From contig OX485806.1 of the NCBI GenBank assembly GCA_950295325.1, positions 48,417,169 through 48,481,168 of the forward strand: 64,000 nt of DNA. The letters are read 5' to 3'. Origin of the DNA: Polytrichum commune (lineage: Eukaryota > Streptophyta > Polytrichopsida > Polytrichales > Polytrichaceae). This document shows positions 11,426 through 24,690 of the stretch, piece after piece; position 1 is the stretch's first letter, and each line of letters starts with the position of its first letter. The position numbers and the translations under genes were made by a program. The notes under the pieces are model-generated. The model did no database searches and was not told where the DNA came from. It saw only the letters and a program-made list of their open reading frames with translations.

Positions 11426-14400
11426 TGACAACATAATGAAGAATTCTAGAAAATCACGATGAATTTTTAAAAAATCTTGGATTTTTGACTCACGGATGTT
11501 TGGACTTACATGTGGAGTGCCACATGTGAGGAATATCAAAATGTGGAGGTTAACATATGTTTCATGGATTTTAGAGTAAATCATATTTATACATTGTAAA
11601 TCAACAAAGACGGGAGTTTTTTCAAAAAAATTCGTTTTTGTAATAGAATAACAAATAACACTTATTAATTAAAAATTGAAATACTTATGGCATTGTAATA
11701 CTTAAAGATGTAACATTTGAAGAAGGTAGACTGTTCACTCCACTAGCTTTTGCGTTCGTTGACTTGCCGCTAAAAATTTGTATTGCAAATGAATCTATAG
11801 TTTTAATCGACTACATGTGGGAAGGTATGGCGTACAAAAAAACCATTCTATGGTGTTCAATGACTTGAATTTCATACCATTTGATACACTCATGGAATAT
11901 GAGTACAAACCATAATATGTTAGATTTCTTGTTTCCAATGCTAAGTTACAAAGAGTTTTTTAATTTTACCCATAGTAAAATTGATCATTCTTACCAAACC
12001 ATCAATCGGTTCATTTGGTATTATTTTGTCTTTCCACTATTGGGGTTATATCTTGTCCAATTATTTATTTACTCTTATTTGTATTCTATCAATACCAGAT
12101 TTCATCTCTACAATATAACCCTCTTAATATTGACATTCTACATGTAATATCAATACTATCCCATTATTGGTATCATATCTTTAATGGGTACCCATTTTCT
12201 TATTGGATTTTTTATTTATTGAATCCCACCATATTTATATAGATTTACACTACTATTTTATCTTTCTCATAGATTCGTCACCATCTTTTGATCAAGCTAC
12301 CTTGCGTTTGGTATTACTAATATATTTCCTACATTTTATTGTTAAAATTCTTTATATTAATATTCTTTCTACCAATATCATAAAGTAAATGGCATATTCA
12401 AAAGACTATGTGATTCTCCTAGATTTTATTTCATGACATTCTGATGTAATATTATGATTTATTCCTTAGGACTCGTGAATCATGTGCCATGGTAATTCTA
12501 ACAATATGCTAATTGGTATAGCATATTTTTGCACTACTTAACTCAATAAACAACAACAATCTCATTGAATTTGATGAATATTTTCCACTGTAAACTTTTT
12601 TATTCCATATCAACTATTCCAATTCTAGCCTCAATTTTTAGATATGGTAGACCTATTTTTTATCCTTCATTAGATTCTCCCACATATGAGGTATCATTGG
12701 ACCCTTAGAGAAAAAATATGTCCTTTATACATCTTACAATCAATGTTCATGCATTTACATACTTAGCAAGGCATGTCCGTGTTTCACCAAAATTAGCAAG
12801 AGGTTAACCCTTGTCAACTTGCTTAATCCAAATGGTCACAATCACCTTATCTATACAATCATGAACTAATGGTTTTTCTGGAACGAAGTTTTCCTCTAAT
12901 TTTAAACTTTGAGGTATTTTCTTTTGATCGGATTATTGACTCAAGTAACCATATGATGAGCCATGTTTGACCCGACATGAATATGTGGTGGGAAATAAAG
13001 GATAAGATAATATTATAGGTGTAATAGGTTGAGAGCTAAGCACTCACCCACTTTAAGAACCATGTTAAGAGTATTTGAGAGTATTCATGACAAAAATGAA
13101 ACAATAAAAAAAATCAATTGGAATGATATAATATTGTGCAAATGGTTGTAATACTCGTGCCCATAGCAATGGAAAAGATTTTGTATGTTTAAACCATCCA
13201 TTTTTGCTACAATGGTTTTAATACCTCGTTTTATAACTTGTGTTTAGGGATATGCCACCTAGAGACGAAAAACCCAAGCAAATCGGGTCAAACTCCTATC
13301 CCCACCTTGATAATTGGAGGTTTAATACTCACCTACCACTTATCACACATCCACAACATCATATGTTATAATCGCATTGATATAATATGGGTTCATAAAT
13401 TACTATATATATTTTTATTCTCATTATTATAATTACTCTAACACATAATCATTTCATTATTTTTGTAATTTAGATTTGTTGTGATTAATAGTCCTTATGG
13501 TGGATAAGTAATTGTAATATAGCTTAGATACATGAGTAATTAAATATGTTTGTGATTTATGATGATAAATAATAATGCTCAATAAAATTATATGTGCTCA
13601 AACACCAAACACCATTTTTCCTTGCATATGTTATCTTTCAGGAATACTATGCCTCCACCTTTCATAATTATTCTCTCAATTTATTTTTTGGGATTGTATT
13701 ATTCTTTGTGTGCTTCTACATACCAAGGTAATTCTCTCACAAAATCTAAGTCCTTCCAGTCCAACTAATGAGAACTCAGACACGTGGAATTCTATAGGTA
13801 TGTAGAAACTTTCAAATGTTGGATTTCATTATTTTCAACTCTGTTATTGATTCATTCATAGATGTGAATTATCTTCAACTCATGTAATTATTTTCACCTC
13901 ATGTGAGTTCTATATAAAACACTTATCAAGCATTAGAAAATATTTCTTGCATAATTTCTCAACTTGACAATTTCTATGCTTTAAATAACTTTGCCTCGGC
14001 CTTAAATAACTATGGAGATAGTTTGAGTTTGAAGTTTTTTGCATTCATAATTGTAAAATACAAAAGACTTAGCTATGATAGCTTATATCTCATGAACAAG
14101 ATACTTAAAATCTTATCTCAACTCTATATGTAGTAGGATGTGCCTCTTAACATGTGCCTCCCTCCTAGGTTGCCACGTTTTTTTCAAAGACAATGAAGAT
14201 TTCTTCTCTAAAATCCTAAAAAAAATGCCAATTTAATCAATTTTTTCCTTCAAAATGTGATAGATTTTATTACAAAATCTATTTATGCATTATTGAGGTA
14301 TGGGGGAATTAATGCAATGATCACAATTGTATTTTTTGAGGATTTTATTTTTTCCACCTTTACCTTCTTTTAGATGGCCTATGGATTGCCTAAATGCCAC

Positions 14401-16414
14401 TAGGTCATTTACCATGAATTGAACACGGGAATCGTTTTATAATTTTGGAAGTAAACTATTAATTTCATGTGGCTTATTAATTTCAATTGGACCAGTAATT
14501 GTAGATGTGGCTTACAAAAGGTATATATGAGCCATTGCTTACTACATAAAGATCTAAAGTAAGAGTTCATTCATCTTATTACACAAGAAATAGGCTACAA
14601 AATTGTATTTTTTTACATTTACTATTTTGAATGCAATGTGCCCAAATCATTAAAAATTCCTTAACTATTCAAGGTCATTTTAAAGTAATATGAGGGTATA
14701 GAATTATCTTATGTTTAATGAATGCTATGTTTAGAACTTACATGAGGTGAGAATATATGAACGAGTGGAAAATAATTGATTTCTAATAAAATATTGATTA
14801 TAGTGTTGCAAAGCCAATACAAGATATTTGATATTTGAGAATTTTTGACCTATTTAAGGAATGCCACATGTGTCATTTGTTACCAATGAATTTACCTAAA
14901 ATTTGTGTGAGATTGTTTATCGATATGACAGTTAATATTTATATAAAGAAGAGACATGCAAAGAGAGATGTTGTTCGAGCACACATAGTTTTATTCAACT
15001 AAAGGAAATATTAGTGTTGTAAATAAAGATATATGTATATACAAAAATAATACAATTTTGAATGATTATTTGTGTACCTAAGCTATCTTACAATAATTCA
15101 TCATAGGAATAAATGATCATACCAAATCTATGCTATAACAATACTTGATTGATTATGTATTGGAGAAACTAAAGAACATTTGAACACATAGACCAAATTA
15201 TGACGAGACAATTATTATATTAATTTGGGCATAATATATAATGTTGTAGATATATAAATGGATGGTGATTTATATATAATTGATTAAGTTGTTTATTTTT
15301 TAAAAATATTCCTTTATTAACCATATCATATTGCATGTTTATGATGAAAAGGTTAAAAATTTGATAGAAAATGTTAAGAGTGATGCGAAGATGCTTCCTC
15401 AAGAGTTATTTTTATAGATGTGAAGATTAAATCTATTCTACTTGGTAAAATGATGTCCAACAACAATTTGGTGGTCATTAAATCAATTTCTAATTACATT
15501 TGGTTGAAAAATGACAAAGCTCAACATCGCAAAAAAATCTATGAAGGAGAGGGTTTGGTTTTAGAAAATAGATTTAAAAATATAAGATTTTAATTAAAAG
15601 GTAGAATCATTTTAAAATAAGAATCTTGTATTTGTTCAAGATACCTATTGTCTATCAATAAATTGCACAAATGACATTTTGATTATATGTATCTTGAGAT
15701 ATTATACCATTTGTTTTGGACTTTGTTTTCTTATTAATCATATAGAGGTTGAAATCTTACATGTGATTGTGTAACAAATTTTGTGATTATGGTTGCTACC
15801 TCCATCGTTTAGGGCTCATGTTCCCCATGTCAATAGGTAGTGGTTCTTGCATGGTAAACCATAGTGGAGGTTGGTTGCCCTTTGCATGTGTGTTCAAAAC
15901 TTTTGGAAATGATTTGGCAATATTTAATTGTTACCTTCTTCATTGTTGAAGGTTATACTAATTTATGGGGCAAACACATATTCAACCTATTTAGATTGAA
16001 AATGCATAAATTTCCTTCTCCCTCTTCCATTATTTTTGCATTTTAATCGTTACTTGGTCCAATTTGAATTTTTGTGGCAATGGAATATCATATGAACACA
16101 AGATGTTGATGTTTTTCTCCTTCCAATTCTCCTATCTTCCATTTGACTTCTCTTGTCAAACTTGTAGAAGATTATAAATCTTTTTTTTGAGATGTCAACG
16201 TGATGAGAATAATTTTCCAATCATCACCCTTGCAATCTTCTCCTCTAGCATCCCGTGTGGATTGTCCAAATTTACATTGTGTCACCAATATGTATCCATT
16301 TCTTGTTGTCTTCTTTGAGGTTCATTTGTTTTTATTTGTGATATTCAATCTACATTAATTTCCAATATTGATGCTAGGCATTGCGCCAACCTTTGAATCA
16401 TAACTACCATAACT
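11426..16414. other. 5-kb AT-rich gene-free stretch
   Basis: Only short, low-complexity ORFs (for example 11881-12388, rich in Phe, Ile and Tyr) that look like chance translations of AT-rich DNA. No transposon protein, tRNA or tandem repeat recognised. Confidence 0.5.
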
Positions 16415-16480
16415 ATTTTGTGTGTATGTATGTGTGTGTTTGTTTGTTTTTGTGTTTTTGTGTTTGTTTTTTGTGCTTAA
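16415..16480. repeat. TG / TTTGT simple repeat
   Basis: GTGTGTATGTATGTGTGTG followed by repeated GTTTGTTT and TTTTTGTG units. The minus-strand ORF across it is a translation of the simple repeat. Confidence 0.8.
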
Positions 16481-16934
16481 TACACCCCTACTTTGGGGAG
16501 AGTTGAACGATGTTATCCTTGCTAGGCATGCTTTTTGCATTCCCATGTCACTACATCACATAAACATTTGACAATATCTTTCAACAAAATTAGGGTTGCA
16601 TTTAATTTAAGCACACATTTTTTTATGGTTGGTAATCATTTTGACATCACCAAAACAAAGTATGACTTGAAACTTCCATTATTAATTCTATAAACCATCC
16701 ATTGCATGGTAACCCTTTTATCCCTAGTAATCAAAATATCCTTACCATTTAGATTTTTACTATTGGTTAGGGCATGATGGTAAGATTACTATGTTAATAG
16801 ACCCACCCACATTGTAACCACTAATATCTATGTTCATATGCTTACCGATTAAGGTCTTTAGATTACTTGCTACTAGTCTAGTTATACCATCAACATTTTA
16901 AATTATTTTTTAATACACTATGGATATCATATAA
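16481..16934. other. Gene-free DNA
   Basis: AT-rich; nothing recognised up to the edge of the gag fragment. Confidence 0.35.
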
Positions 16935-18880
16935 CTTGTTGTCACGCACAACCTCTTAACTCATAAGTAATCACATTAGCATTTGGAAGCCATTGGTCTT
17001 GTTCATCTCCAGGTGCTAATTGGAGGAGCAAGGATTCATCCATATGGTAATCTAGAGGCACATCCATGAACCTAACATCCTAAGAATTTGACGGCCCGAG
17101 TCATTAGGTGGGACTTGCCTCCTATTGTCGTGAGGTTGTGGACCCACTGGTTTATTTTGAATGGAAATGTATCCATTCGCCGTCTGTAAGCCAGCAGGCG
17201 GATGGAATGTCTGCCTAGCATTCCCATGATCGTAATAGAGATTTGGTGGTCTGAGCTCATTAGGAGGTCCACCCTGTGGCCTAGCACCTCTCAAATTGTC
17301 TCTCGCCTATTGGTATGGATTGGCCATGGGGTGAGGCATCCTAATGACCTTGTCAGGCTGACGACACTCGTCGGAAGGATGGTTCCCCCCACAATTACTA
17401 CAACCATAGCCCTGACCTTTCGACCAACACTGACCAGGGGAGTGCCACCTTCCACAGAACGGATGGAACTTCTTTCTCTCCGCATTCTGTCCACCTTGCC
17501 CTCTAGGAGGTCCCCTATAATTACCTTGACCCTGCTGATTCTATCCTTGAAATCTTTGGTTTTGTAGAGGTGGGCCGTCGATCATCATTTGATCACAGTT
17601 CTGCCCCACTCTACAAAAATGCTTAGTGTGTCCCGGTTGGCCACATTGGACACATTACAATCCTAATGCATGTCTCCCCGACTCTACGAGAGGAGGGGAA
17701 CCACGCTGCTGACTCCTAATCATCAATGACATCTGATCGGTAAGGCTCTACATCTGTTTCATTATGGCCTCCTAAAATCCCAACTGACTAGCACCTAACC
17801 TTCTCTCGACATCTTCGAGGTGAGGATCGACTCGAGGAGCTGGCAATGCTAACAATGGTGTTGATTCTCTCACTGCTAAAGGCCGTACATATGGAGCTTG
17901 ACTCCCATGCCTACCTGGTTCTCCCTCTGTTATCCTAGGACGGATGGGAATGAATTGAGGGATTGATTCATCCTCCTTCCTCCATAACCTCTCATAGTCC
18001 TTGTCTATGTGCTCCATTCTAAGGTCTGAGGGTTCCTCTCTAACACACCTCTTATCATTCCAGCCTTAAAGAATCATTGAATGAAGAATTGCTTTAGTGT
18101 GTCATCATTGAGCATTGTGCCAACAAAATGCGTACACACCAAATCAAATCTCCTAAGGTAAGCCAAAATCTCCTCATCTCTTCCCTGCTTTAATGACGCC
18201 AATGCTCTCAAAGCGGTACTTTGCCCTACCTCGGGTCTAAATTCATTCAAGAATTCCCTCTGCATTTGATCCCATCCTCTAAAATGACCCCCCGGGTGGT
18301 CTCTATTCCACTCATAGGCTTCTCCATCTAGAATGACAGGAAACCACACCAAGCGGTAACCCGGATCCGTAATGAGAGAACTAACTAACCTCTGAATATA
18401 TCTCTCCATGTGCCTCGAGTGGTCCTCATCTTTGGTCCCCCAAAACTTAGGGAGGTTGGATGGCATATCCACTGCCGCCAAGTTCTGTAGAACCAAAATT
18501 GGGAGACCTCTTGGCCTCACCAATGGATCGATGGGTGGGATGGGAGGAGGGCCTCCTCTCTCCCCATCCTGAGCCATGGTGACTGGTGTGTCTACTCTTA
18601 TTCCACTATCAATCTCTATGGGAGTGTCCCCTCTACCTACCTCAGTCTCTGATAATGTCTCGCCAATCAACTTGGAAGGAGTTGCATCTTTTTCAAGTTG
18701 AATTTCTACCTCTAAATTTTCTAAGAAATGACTACTTGTTGTTTCCACATTAACACAACTCTCTATTCTAGCTTCCACCTCTTCTACTATTTCACTAATC
18801 TTTGATAGTCTTTTTCTATGTATAATCTTGCTTAGTCCTAACTCCAAATCCGGCTTGTAAAATCGAGTCTTACCTTGCAT
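16935..18880 (-). pseudogene. Ty3/gypsy Gag with zinc knuckles (second copy, TY3-2)
   Basis: The ATG at 18880 opens a 268-codon frame (to 18074). It holds the same Gag capsid blocks as the copy at 2.7-3.6 kb: LPKFWGTKD, YEWNRDHPGGHFRGWDQMQ, LASLKQGRDEEILAYLRRFDLV. After a frameshift the chain continues at 18017-17772 and then through a CCHC knuckle CVQCGQPGHTKHFC at about 17590-17660. Two more Cys/His clusters follow in the basic, Gln/Pro-rich tail (one reads CSNCGGNHPSDEC, about 17390-17430). The open frame can be followed to about 16935. Gag packages the retrotransposon RNA. Stops and frameshifts make this copy defective, and no protease or RT follows it. Confidence 0.8.
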
Positions 18881-19046
18881 TTACTGAGCAATCAATCAAC
18901 CCTCGCTTGACCACACATACCCCTTACTACCTTCATTCCTTTAGCATTTTCACTTGTCCAGGTGTTGACTAAAAATTATTGAGGTGAGGAAAAAAAACCT
19001 GCCAAGCCACTTAGGTTGAGAAATCCCAAAGAGGGGATAGGCATGC
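18881..19046 (-). other. Leader remnant upstream of the TY3-2 gag
   Basis: Similar to 3622-3790 of TY3-1: both contain a GGGGATAGGCATGC / GGGAATGGGCATGC block just upstream of gag. It is cut at 19047 by an alpha LTR. Confidence 0.5.
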
Positions 19047-19290
19047 TGTCGCAACCCTTGCTAGCCCCCCTTGACAATCTTGCCAATTTTCAATTCTAGC
19101 GAAGGTTACGAGCGCTAACCATTCGCATTCCGCCATGCTAATAGTTAGCTCCTCCTACCCTGGACCTTATAGTTCATAGGAGGGAACCAACCCTCCTACT
19201 TTGCTTTCGAGACTCACCCTTAATCGGTAACCCATTCCTAGATGTGGACTTCCGTCCATGGAAATCCAATCCCATGTTGATCATCGCGTT
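19047..19290 (-). mobile_element. Truncated alpha-family LTR
   Basis: Begins with TGTCGCAACCCTTGCTAGCC, a good match to the reverse complement of the solo LTR at 25261-26221, and follows it through GATCATCGCGTTG to about 19290. There the similarity stops and beta-family LTR sequence begins. Only about a quarter of the LTR is present. Confidence 0.75.
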
Positions 19291-20468
19291 GGCCGCCAAG
19301 CTTCTGGAGTTGCTCTTCACGTGCGGCATTGCTCTACCATAACCCGGTCACTTCCTCCTCCAATTCAACAATCCTCTACCTTAGAGCCTTCATTATGTTG
19401 TCAACTCCGTCAACTTTCTTCCCAACATCGTCACACTCGAGCACAGCTCTTCAGCTTGCAGCTTAAATCAACAAACGGACACCCTGCCGCTTCGGATTGT
19501 CAACCTTGGCCAAAAACTCCGATTTCTTGTTTCACAACTCAGTTGCGGCCCTTGCTCCTGCAGCTACCTCCGCAACATCCAATTTCATTGCTAGTTATCC
19601 TCAAATTTTGCCTTTGTTTGGCGGTGTCCACTACTGGGACGAAATCCAACTCCCTATCCTCAGGCTTCTCGTACTACTATGTTGCTTCTGCAGCCTTGTC
19701 ATTTGACATAACTTCCTTATATTCGGCCTTCAAGAATGTTTGCACACGCATAGCAATCGCCAACCTCGGCTTGCCAAAAAGAAGAATTTAACCCCTGGAA
19801 TCGGCGAGCCTACTGGCAATCAGCCTGCAACACTGAGAGTTCTCACCGCGGCTGATTTCCGGAACTTTCTGTGAGCAGCCCTTGCTCTTTTTTCCTATAC
19901 ACTATCCTTTGACAGAGACCCCCACCTGCAGAGACAGGGATCAAACATCCCCCCAACCATCCGCCTTCAGCTTCCTTATTTTCCCAAACATTTATTGCTG
20001 GTTAGTCGCCTCACGGCATTGTTGTTCGCAGCTGACCTCAAAACAAACCAACCCAGTAGCCATTTCCATTTCGGGGTGAAAATCTCCCTTGTTTCACCAG
20101 TTCTTCTTGCAACCTCGTCCATCCTCTGCAGGGCTCTTCCCCATTTCCCGATTCCGAACTCCCTAGAGCTCGAGAGGTCTCAGGGCCTCTCTTGGCCTCC
20201 AAAATTCAGAGTTATCCACTTGGCACGGCCCCTCCCAAAACAAACAATTAACCCTTGGCACAAGGGCCACCTAAACTTATATAAACTAATTACTTGTTTT
20301 TGGTAATTTTCCTTAATTGCACACAATCACACCCCTTAAATTCTAATCTAACTAAGCTTTTGATTCTTCAATCCTTCCTAACTTCTAACCCAGTCAACAA
20401 TTGCCAATCCTAACATTTTGTACTTTTTTAGGTTTAAATTAATTTGTGGGCACGAATTCGGGCTCACA
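19291..20468 (-). mobile_element. Partial beta-family LTR downstream of integrase
   Basis: Ends at 20468 with GAATTCGGGCTCACA, matching the other beta LTRs. On the minus strand this is the LTR start (TGTGAGCCC), immediately after the integrase C-terminus, so it is the 3' LTR of the pol fragment at 20.5-24.4 kb. The distal end is missing, replaced by the alpha fragment. Small ORFs inside (19258-19791 and others) show no known domain. Confidence 0.65.
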
Positions 20469-20549
20469 TAATTGGCGACCATCAGGGGATGGATCTAGGA
20501 TCTCTTGTTTGCAGACAAATGTCACCTTATGCCTTGTACTCTTTGCATC

Positions 20550-21400
20550 GACTACCAAATGTGCGAGTTGGGAAGCTTTCCCCGTTCAATGTCTCCAATT
20601 GCAATGAGTTATTTGGGAATGGCTCATAAATGAGGTATGGGCCGAACCACATTGCATCAAACTTACTTAGCAATTCAAGCTTCCTAGCATCTTATAGTAA
20701 CACCATCATACATGTCTTCAATGTCCTTGTCTTGTGCCGCTTATCGAAGGTGATTTTTCTCCGTCTTTGGATGGCCTCGATGTGTTGAGCACTCATCCTT
20801 CATCTCTAGTCAAGTTCTTCAAGGGTCGTCAATCCATTCCTTAGTGACTAATTGTCCGTGAGGCGAGAATCGACTGCCACTCGTAATGATTCCACCTCGA
20901 ACTCAATGAGAAGAGTGGCTTCCAAACCGTATACCAATGAGAATATGATGGCTTGAGTGGTCACTTTGAAAGTCGTTTGATAAGCCCATAATGTCGCTGT
21001 TAACTTGACATCCCAACCCTTCTTAGAGTCGTGAATTGTCTTGCAAAGGATACTCACCAATGTCCCGTTAACACGCTCCGTTTGACCATTGGTCTGCGGA
21101 TTATAAGGAGTTGTTTTTCTATGATTTATTTGGAACCTATCTGTCATCTCTTGAATTAAAAAATTCAGGAAATGAATTTCCCTATCACTAACTAGAATTC
21201 AAACCTTGAGATGATATTCTCATACATGAATATAGCAGCATTGGCGGCCGTTTTTGTTTTTACCGCCTTGGCTTCCACCCACTTAGTAAAATATTCCGTA
21301 GCCACTACAATGTATGCCATACCTTTTAAGGAATGGGGTAAACCTCTCCAACATAATTGATTCCTCATTTCTCAAAAGGAACTAGAGGTAAGGACACATG
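20550..21400 (-). pseudogene. Ty3/gypsy integrase core and C-terminal domain fragment
   Basis: The minus strand encodes the end of the integrase core (RKTTPYNPQTNGQTERVNGT, including the catalytic Glu), then WAYQTTFKVTT and a C-terminal GPY/F-type region reading KFDAMWFGPYLIY around 20640-20700. It stops before the beta LTR at 20468. The first two catalytic Asp residues would fall at about 21180-21400, where the frame is broken. The enzyme would insert the element's cDNA into the genome. Frameshifts rule out function. Confidence 0.75.
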
Positions 21401-21439
21401 AAGTGGTATCTCCATGTGGAGGTCATTCCTCGCATACCT

Positions 21440-21700
21440 CTAATAGGCATCACACTTCTTAACATAATCCCTAGCATTTTTAAACAAATTGGTCCAAAAA
21501 TAACCTGCCCTGAGTATCTGTTGTTCTGTGAGTTGTCTCGAAAAATGTCCACCACATGCATTGTCGTGGCATGCGGCCAAAATGGAAGGCACTTCTATCT
21601 TAGACACACAACGCCTCAATAACCCGTGAATCCCTCTCCTGAACAATATGTGTCCTATCACTGCGTAATGCCTACTATTGACCCTCACCTTCCTTCTAGC
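21440..21700 (-). pseudogene. Integrase H2C2 zinc-binding N-terminal fragment
   Basis: The frame shows ACHDNACGGHFSRQLTEQQ, then YVKKCDAY: the H-x(n)-H-x(n)-C-x2-C zinc-binding region that precedes the integrase core, with the last Cys lost at the frame break. It lies in order between RNase H and the integrase core of the same element. Confidence 0.75.
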
Positions 21701-21709
21701 CTCCTTCGT

Positions 21710-22140
21710 TCAGTCCCCTGTTAGCTGTTGAGTGGTCAGAAATTCAACACCGCCTGAGTACCAATTAGCTTTAGCGGTTATCAAAAAGAGATTGTCATCC
21801 CTCAAGCTATCATCAATGGGGTTGGATCCAACCGCATCCGACAATTTGGATAAGTGGTCCGCTTGCAAATGCATCCAACCTGGCTTGTACTCCACGGTGT
21901 AATCGAATTCCTCCAACAGTAAAACCCACCTCGCCAATCTTTCACTCAACTCTGCCTTGTTGACTAGGGATTTAATCGCCATATGGTCCATAAAGAAAAC
22001 CACTGGGTTGCACATGAGGTAGTGGCGGAATTTCTTGACAGAGAATACTATGGCTAAACACTCTTTTTTGGTGGTTGAAGAATTTATCTCCGCTGTTTAA
22101 CTGTCGGCTTGCATAAGCCACGGATTGGTATTTTCCTTTG
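21710..22140 (-). pseudogene. Ty3/gypsy RNase H, C-terminal half
   Basis: Carries VAYASRQLNSGDKFF (22125-22080 region), the HMAIKSLVNKAELSERLARWVLLLEEFDYTVEYKPG block and HLQADHLSKL, which hold the later RNase H motifs. RNase H removes the RNA strand during reverse transcription. The frame is interrupted between 21972 and 22015 and, more dramatically, by the beta solo LTR at 22146. Its other half continues at 23579. Confidence 0.8.
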
Positions 22141-22145
22141 TCCCC

Positions 22146-23574
22146 TGTGAGGCCAAACCACCCACCTTTAAGCGTCGTAGTCCGGGTGAGGGAGTGGGGA
22201 TCACATTCACGTTTACATATCTCCTTCTTCCCAACTTCGTAAACATCCATCACATTTCCCATCAATCATTGCACACCAATCCATTCTACGATAATATTAC
22301 AAGCGTTGACAAATGCTTTTCTCTATTATCACAATCATAACACCCCCTATTTGCGACCCCAATATCATTCACACCCCAAACTCAACCATTAATCCTACCA
22401 TCCAATAATTCTTGTCCTCCTAGCTTACTAATGAACTAATTATTTAAACTAATATTAACTGACAACCTAATCACTATCTATCATCTAGTCTAATGTGGCA
22501 CCACGGGCTCCCCCCTTTATGTCACCTTGTCCCCCTTTTAGTCCTCTAACTAAATCCCTCAAGGTCTTCGAATCTGCTGCCTATGGCCGTCCTTGGCAGC
22601 TGCTGCCCAACAGTTTAATCTTCAACTCTGCCCTTAGGCCATTCTCAGCAGCTGCTGCCCAACCAGTTTGATCTTCAACTCTGCCCTTAGGCCATTCTCG
22701 GCAGCTACTGCCCAACAGGTTAATTCTTGACTCTGCTCCTTAGGCCAATCTCGGCAGTTGCTGCCCAACCAGTTTAATCCTCAACTCTGCCCTTAGGCCA
22801 TTCTTGGCAGCTGCTGCCCAACAGTTTAATCTTTGACTATGCCCTTAGGCCATTCTCGGCAGCTGCTGCCCAACAGGTTAATCTTCAAATATACCTCTAG
22901 GCCATTCTCGGCAGTTGCTACCCAACCAGTTTGATCTTCAACTCTGCCCTTAGGCCATTTTCGGCAGCTGCTGCCCCCATTTTTCATACTAAGCCCCTAC
23001 CTGATCTCAATAATCTCTTCAAGATCTTCTTACTAACCTCCCCACCTAATTATACTAACTCCCCTAATACCCTCTTACTAATCTTCCTACCTAATTACAC
23101 TAACTCCCCTAATACCCTCTTACTAATTTACACACTTTCTTTCTAACTCTAAGAGCTCAAAATCCTAGAGAGGAGGGGGAGAAAGAAAGAAGAGGAGAAG
23201 AGAGGAAGAAGAAAAAAAATAAGGAGGAGAAGAGGGCACCCAAGACCACAACCCCTTAACCTTCTCCTACTTAGTAGGACCTTATCCTATCCGCTAAATC
23301 CTCACCCTCTAAACCAACAAGACCATGTTCTAATTCAAACATTTAAATCCAAGGCCCTTTCTCTTGCTTCATCAAACACTACTCACTTAACCAAAACACT
23401 CCCTAATGTCACTAAGTTTCTATTTAACCACACAAAATAGGCTTAAGGCCTAAAACATAAATTACACCAAGCCTCACTCTTTTTATACTTTTGATTGTTT
23501 TAATAACACTACAAATGCAATTCTAAATAAATTCTAAACATAAAACAAATATGAGCAATCATTTTGGGCTCATA
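22146..23574 (-). mobile_element. Solo LTR, beta family, inserted in an RNase H gene; target duplication TCCCC
   Basis: 1429 bp from TGTGAGGCC to GGGCTCATA. It is flanked by identical TCCCC at 22141-22145 and 23575-23579. Removing it would join the RNase H reading frame exactly at a Gly-Asp within LCQSTGDKGK, which proves it as an insertion. Inside, an approximately 65-bp motif (GGCCATTCTCGGCAGCTGC with variants, CCCAACAGTTTAATCTTCAA) is repeated about seven times at 22570-22975, and a shorter CCCCTAATACCCTCTTACTAA duplication lies at 23050-23120. Confidence 0.92.
22570..22975. repeat. About 65-bp tandem repeat inside the beta LTR
   Basis: Seven units share GCCCTTAGGCCATTCTCGGC, AGCTGCTGCCCAAC and a CAGTTTAATCTTCAACTC tail. 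Units differ by a few bases. It is a useful family marker because it lies within an LTR. Confidence 0.8.
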
Positions 23575-23578
23575 TCCC

Positions 23579-24370
23579 CCGTTGATTGACACAACGCACT
23601 ACCTACAGCCATCGCACTAGCATCACAAAACACACGAAATGGTTTTCCCCAATCTGGTGGTCTAAACACCGGGTAGGTGGTAAGCTTGGACCTCAACTCC
23701 TCGAATGCATGTTGGCATGCGTCTGACCACTCAAACTTACAATCATTTCTAAGCAATTGTGTGATAAATACTGCAATCTTTACATAATTCGGGATCAATT
23801 ATCTATACTACCCTACATGTCCCAACAACTTGGCTATCCCCCTAGCATTGGTCGGTGTAGCCAACTCATCTATCATTGCTATATTTTCTGGATCCAACTC
23901 TCTTCCTTTCTCACTTACCACATATCCTAACAAAACTCCTCTTTGCACTCCTAAGAAGGTCTTGTCCAGGTTCAAAGCCAACTGCATCTTCCTGCATCTA
24001 ATCAAAGCCTCTCTCACACACTCTAAAAATTGACTAGCACTAGACTGAGTGCTAAAATCATCTACAAACACTGTCATGGATTTGAAAAACAAGTTGGTGA
24101 AGATATACATGACCAATCTCTGAAGCGTGGCGGGGGCATTATACAATCCAAATGGCATGACCACCCACACGAACGTGCCCCAAGGAGTGGTGAAAGGCAT
24201 ATCTTGTAAAGCTATGGAAATCTGGTTATAACCCGCATAACCATCCATGAAAGTGTAACGAGCATGCCCACCTACCTCCTCTAAAAGTAAGGTGATGAAT
24301 GGTAAGGGGAAATGGTCTTTCTGTGTGCAAACATTCAACTTCCTATAATCTTCACACATCCTCAACTACA
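23579..24370 (-). pseudogene. Ty3/gypsy reverse transcriptase and start of RNase H
   Basis: The frame 24365-23808 runs from CEDYRKLN through FMDGYAGYNQI, TPWGTFVWVVMPFGL and the catalytic VFVDDFS box (a YxDD variant), then LLGYVVSEKGRELDP. After a small break the chain continues at 23798-23559 with LLRNDCKFEWSDACQHAFEELRSKL and FCDASAMAVGSALCQSTG, where RNase H starts. It polymerises retrotransposon cDNA. The upstream end at about 24370-24410 changes abruptly to sequence of a different Ty3/gypsy element, so this copy is truncated within RT. The RT is nearly the same family as TY3-1. Confidence 0.85.
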
Positions 24371-24410
24371 CACTGCCAATAGTACCTCCATGACACTACC
24401 ACTATGGTTG

Positions 24411-24690
24411 TTTTTTTATTGTTTATAGCCAGCAAATGACTATCATATTTTTCCTTCAAAACCAATGGCCTCAACTTGCCTTTTTGTACATACACCTAAC
24501 TTTGCGTATACTTGAGCAATCTGTCCACCAACTTGACGTCTTTGGGCGCCTTGCCCTTGTGAAGCTCATCTAGAAGCCTTTTTGTTTTGGGGTAAATAAT
24601 GTACGCCTCACTTATCTTGCGTCCCAAATTATTTTCATTGTTAAACATTACCCACAAGGTTTTGGTCGTACTTATTTTTTTTTTAAATTA
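24411..24690 (-). pseudogene. Fragment of a third Ty3/gypsy element (TY3-3), region between RNase H and integrase or elsewhere in pol
   Basis: The minus strand reads SEAYIIYPKTKRLLDELHKGKAPKDVK-like sequence, then LLKYTQS-stop-VYVQKGKLRPLVLKEKYDSHL, which resembles the stretch joining RNase H to the integrase zinc-binding region in gypsy elements. It directly follows the degraded RNase H of TY3-3. The assignment rests on order and general resemblance. Confidence 0.45.

Noticed and set aside
11881..12388. Overlapping hydrophobic ORFs that look like membrane proteins
   Set aside because: AT-rich DNA gives Phe/Ile/Tyr/Leu-rich chance ORFs; no start context, homology or conserved motif.
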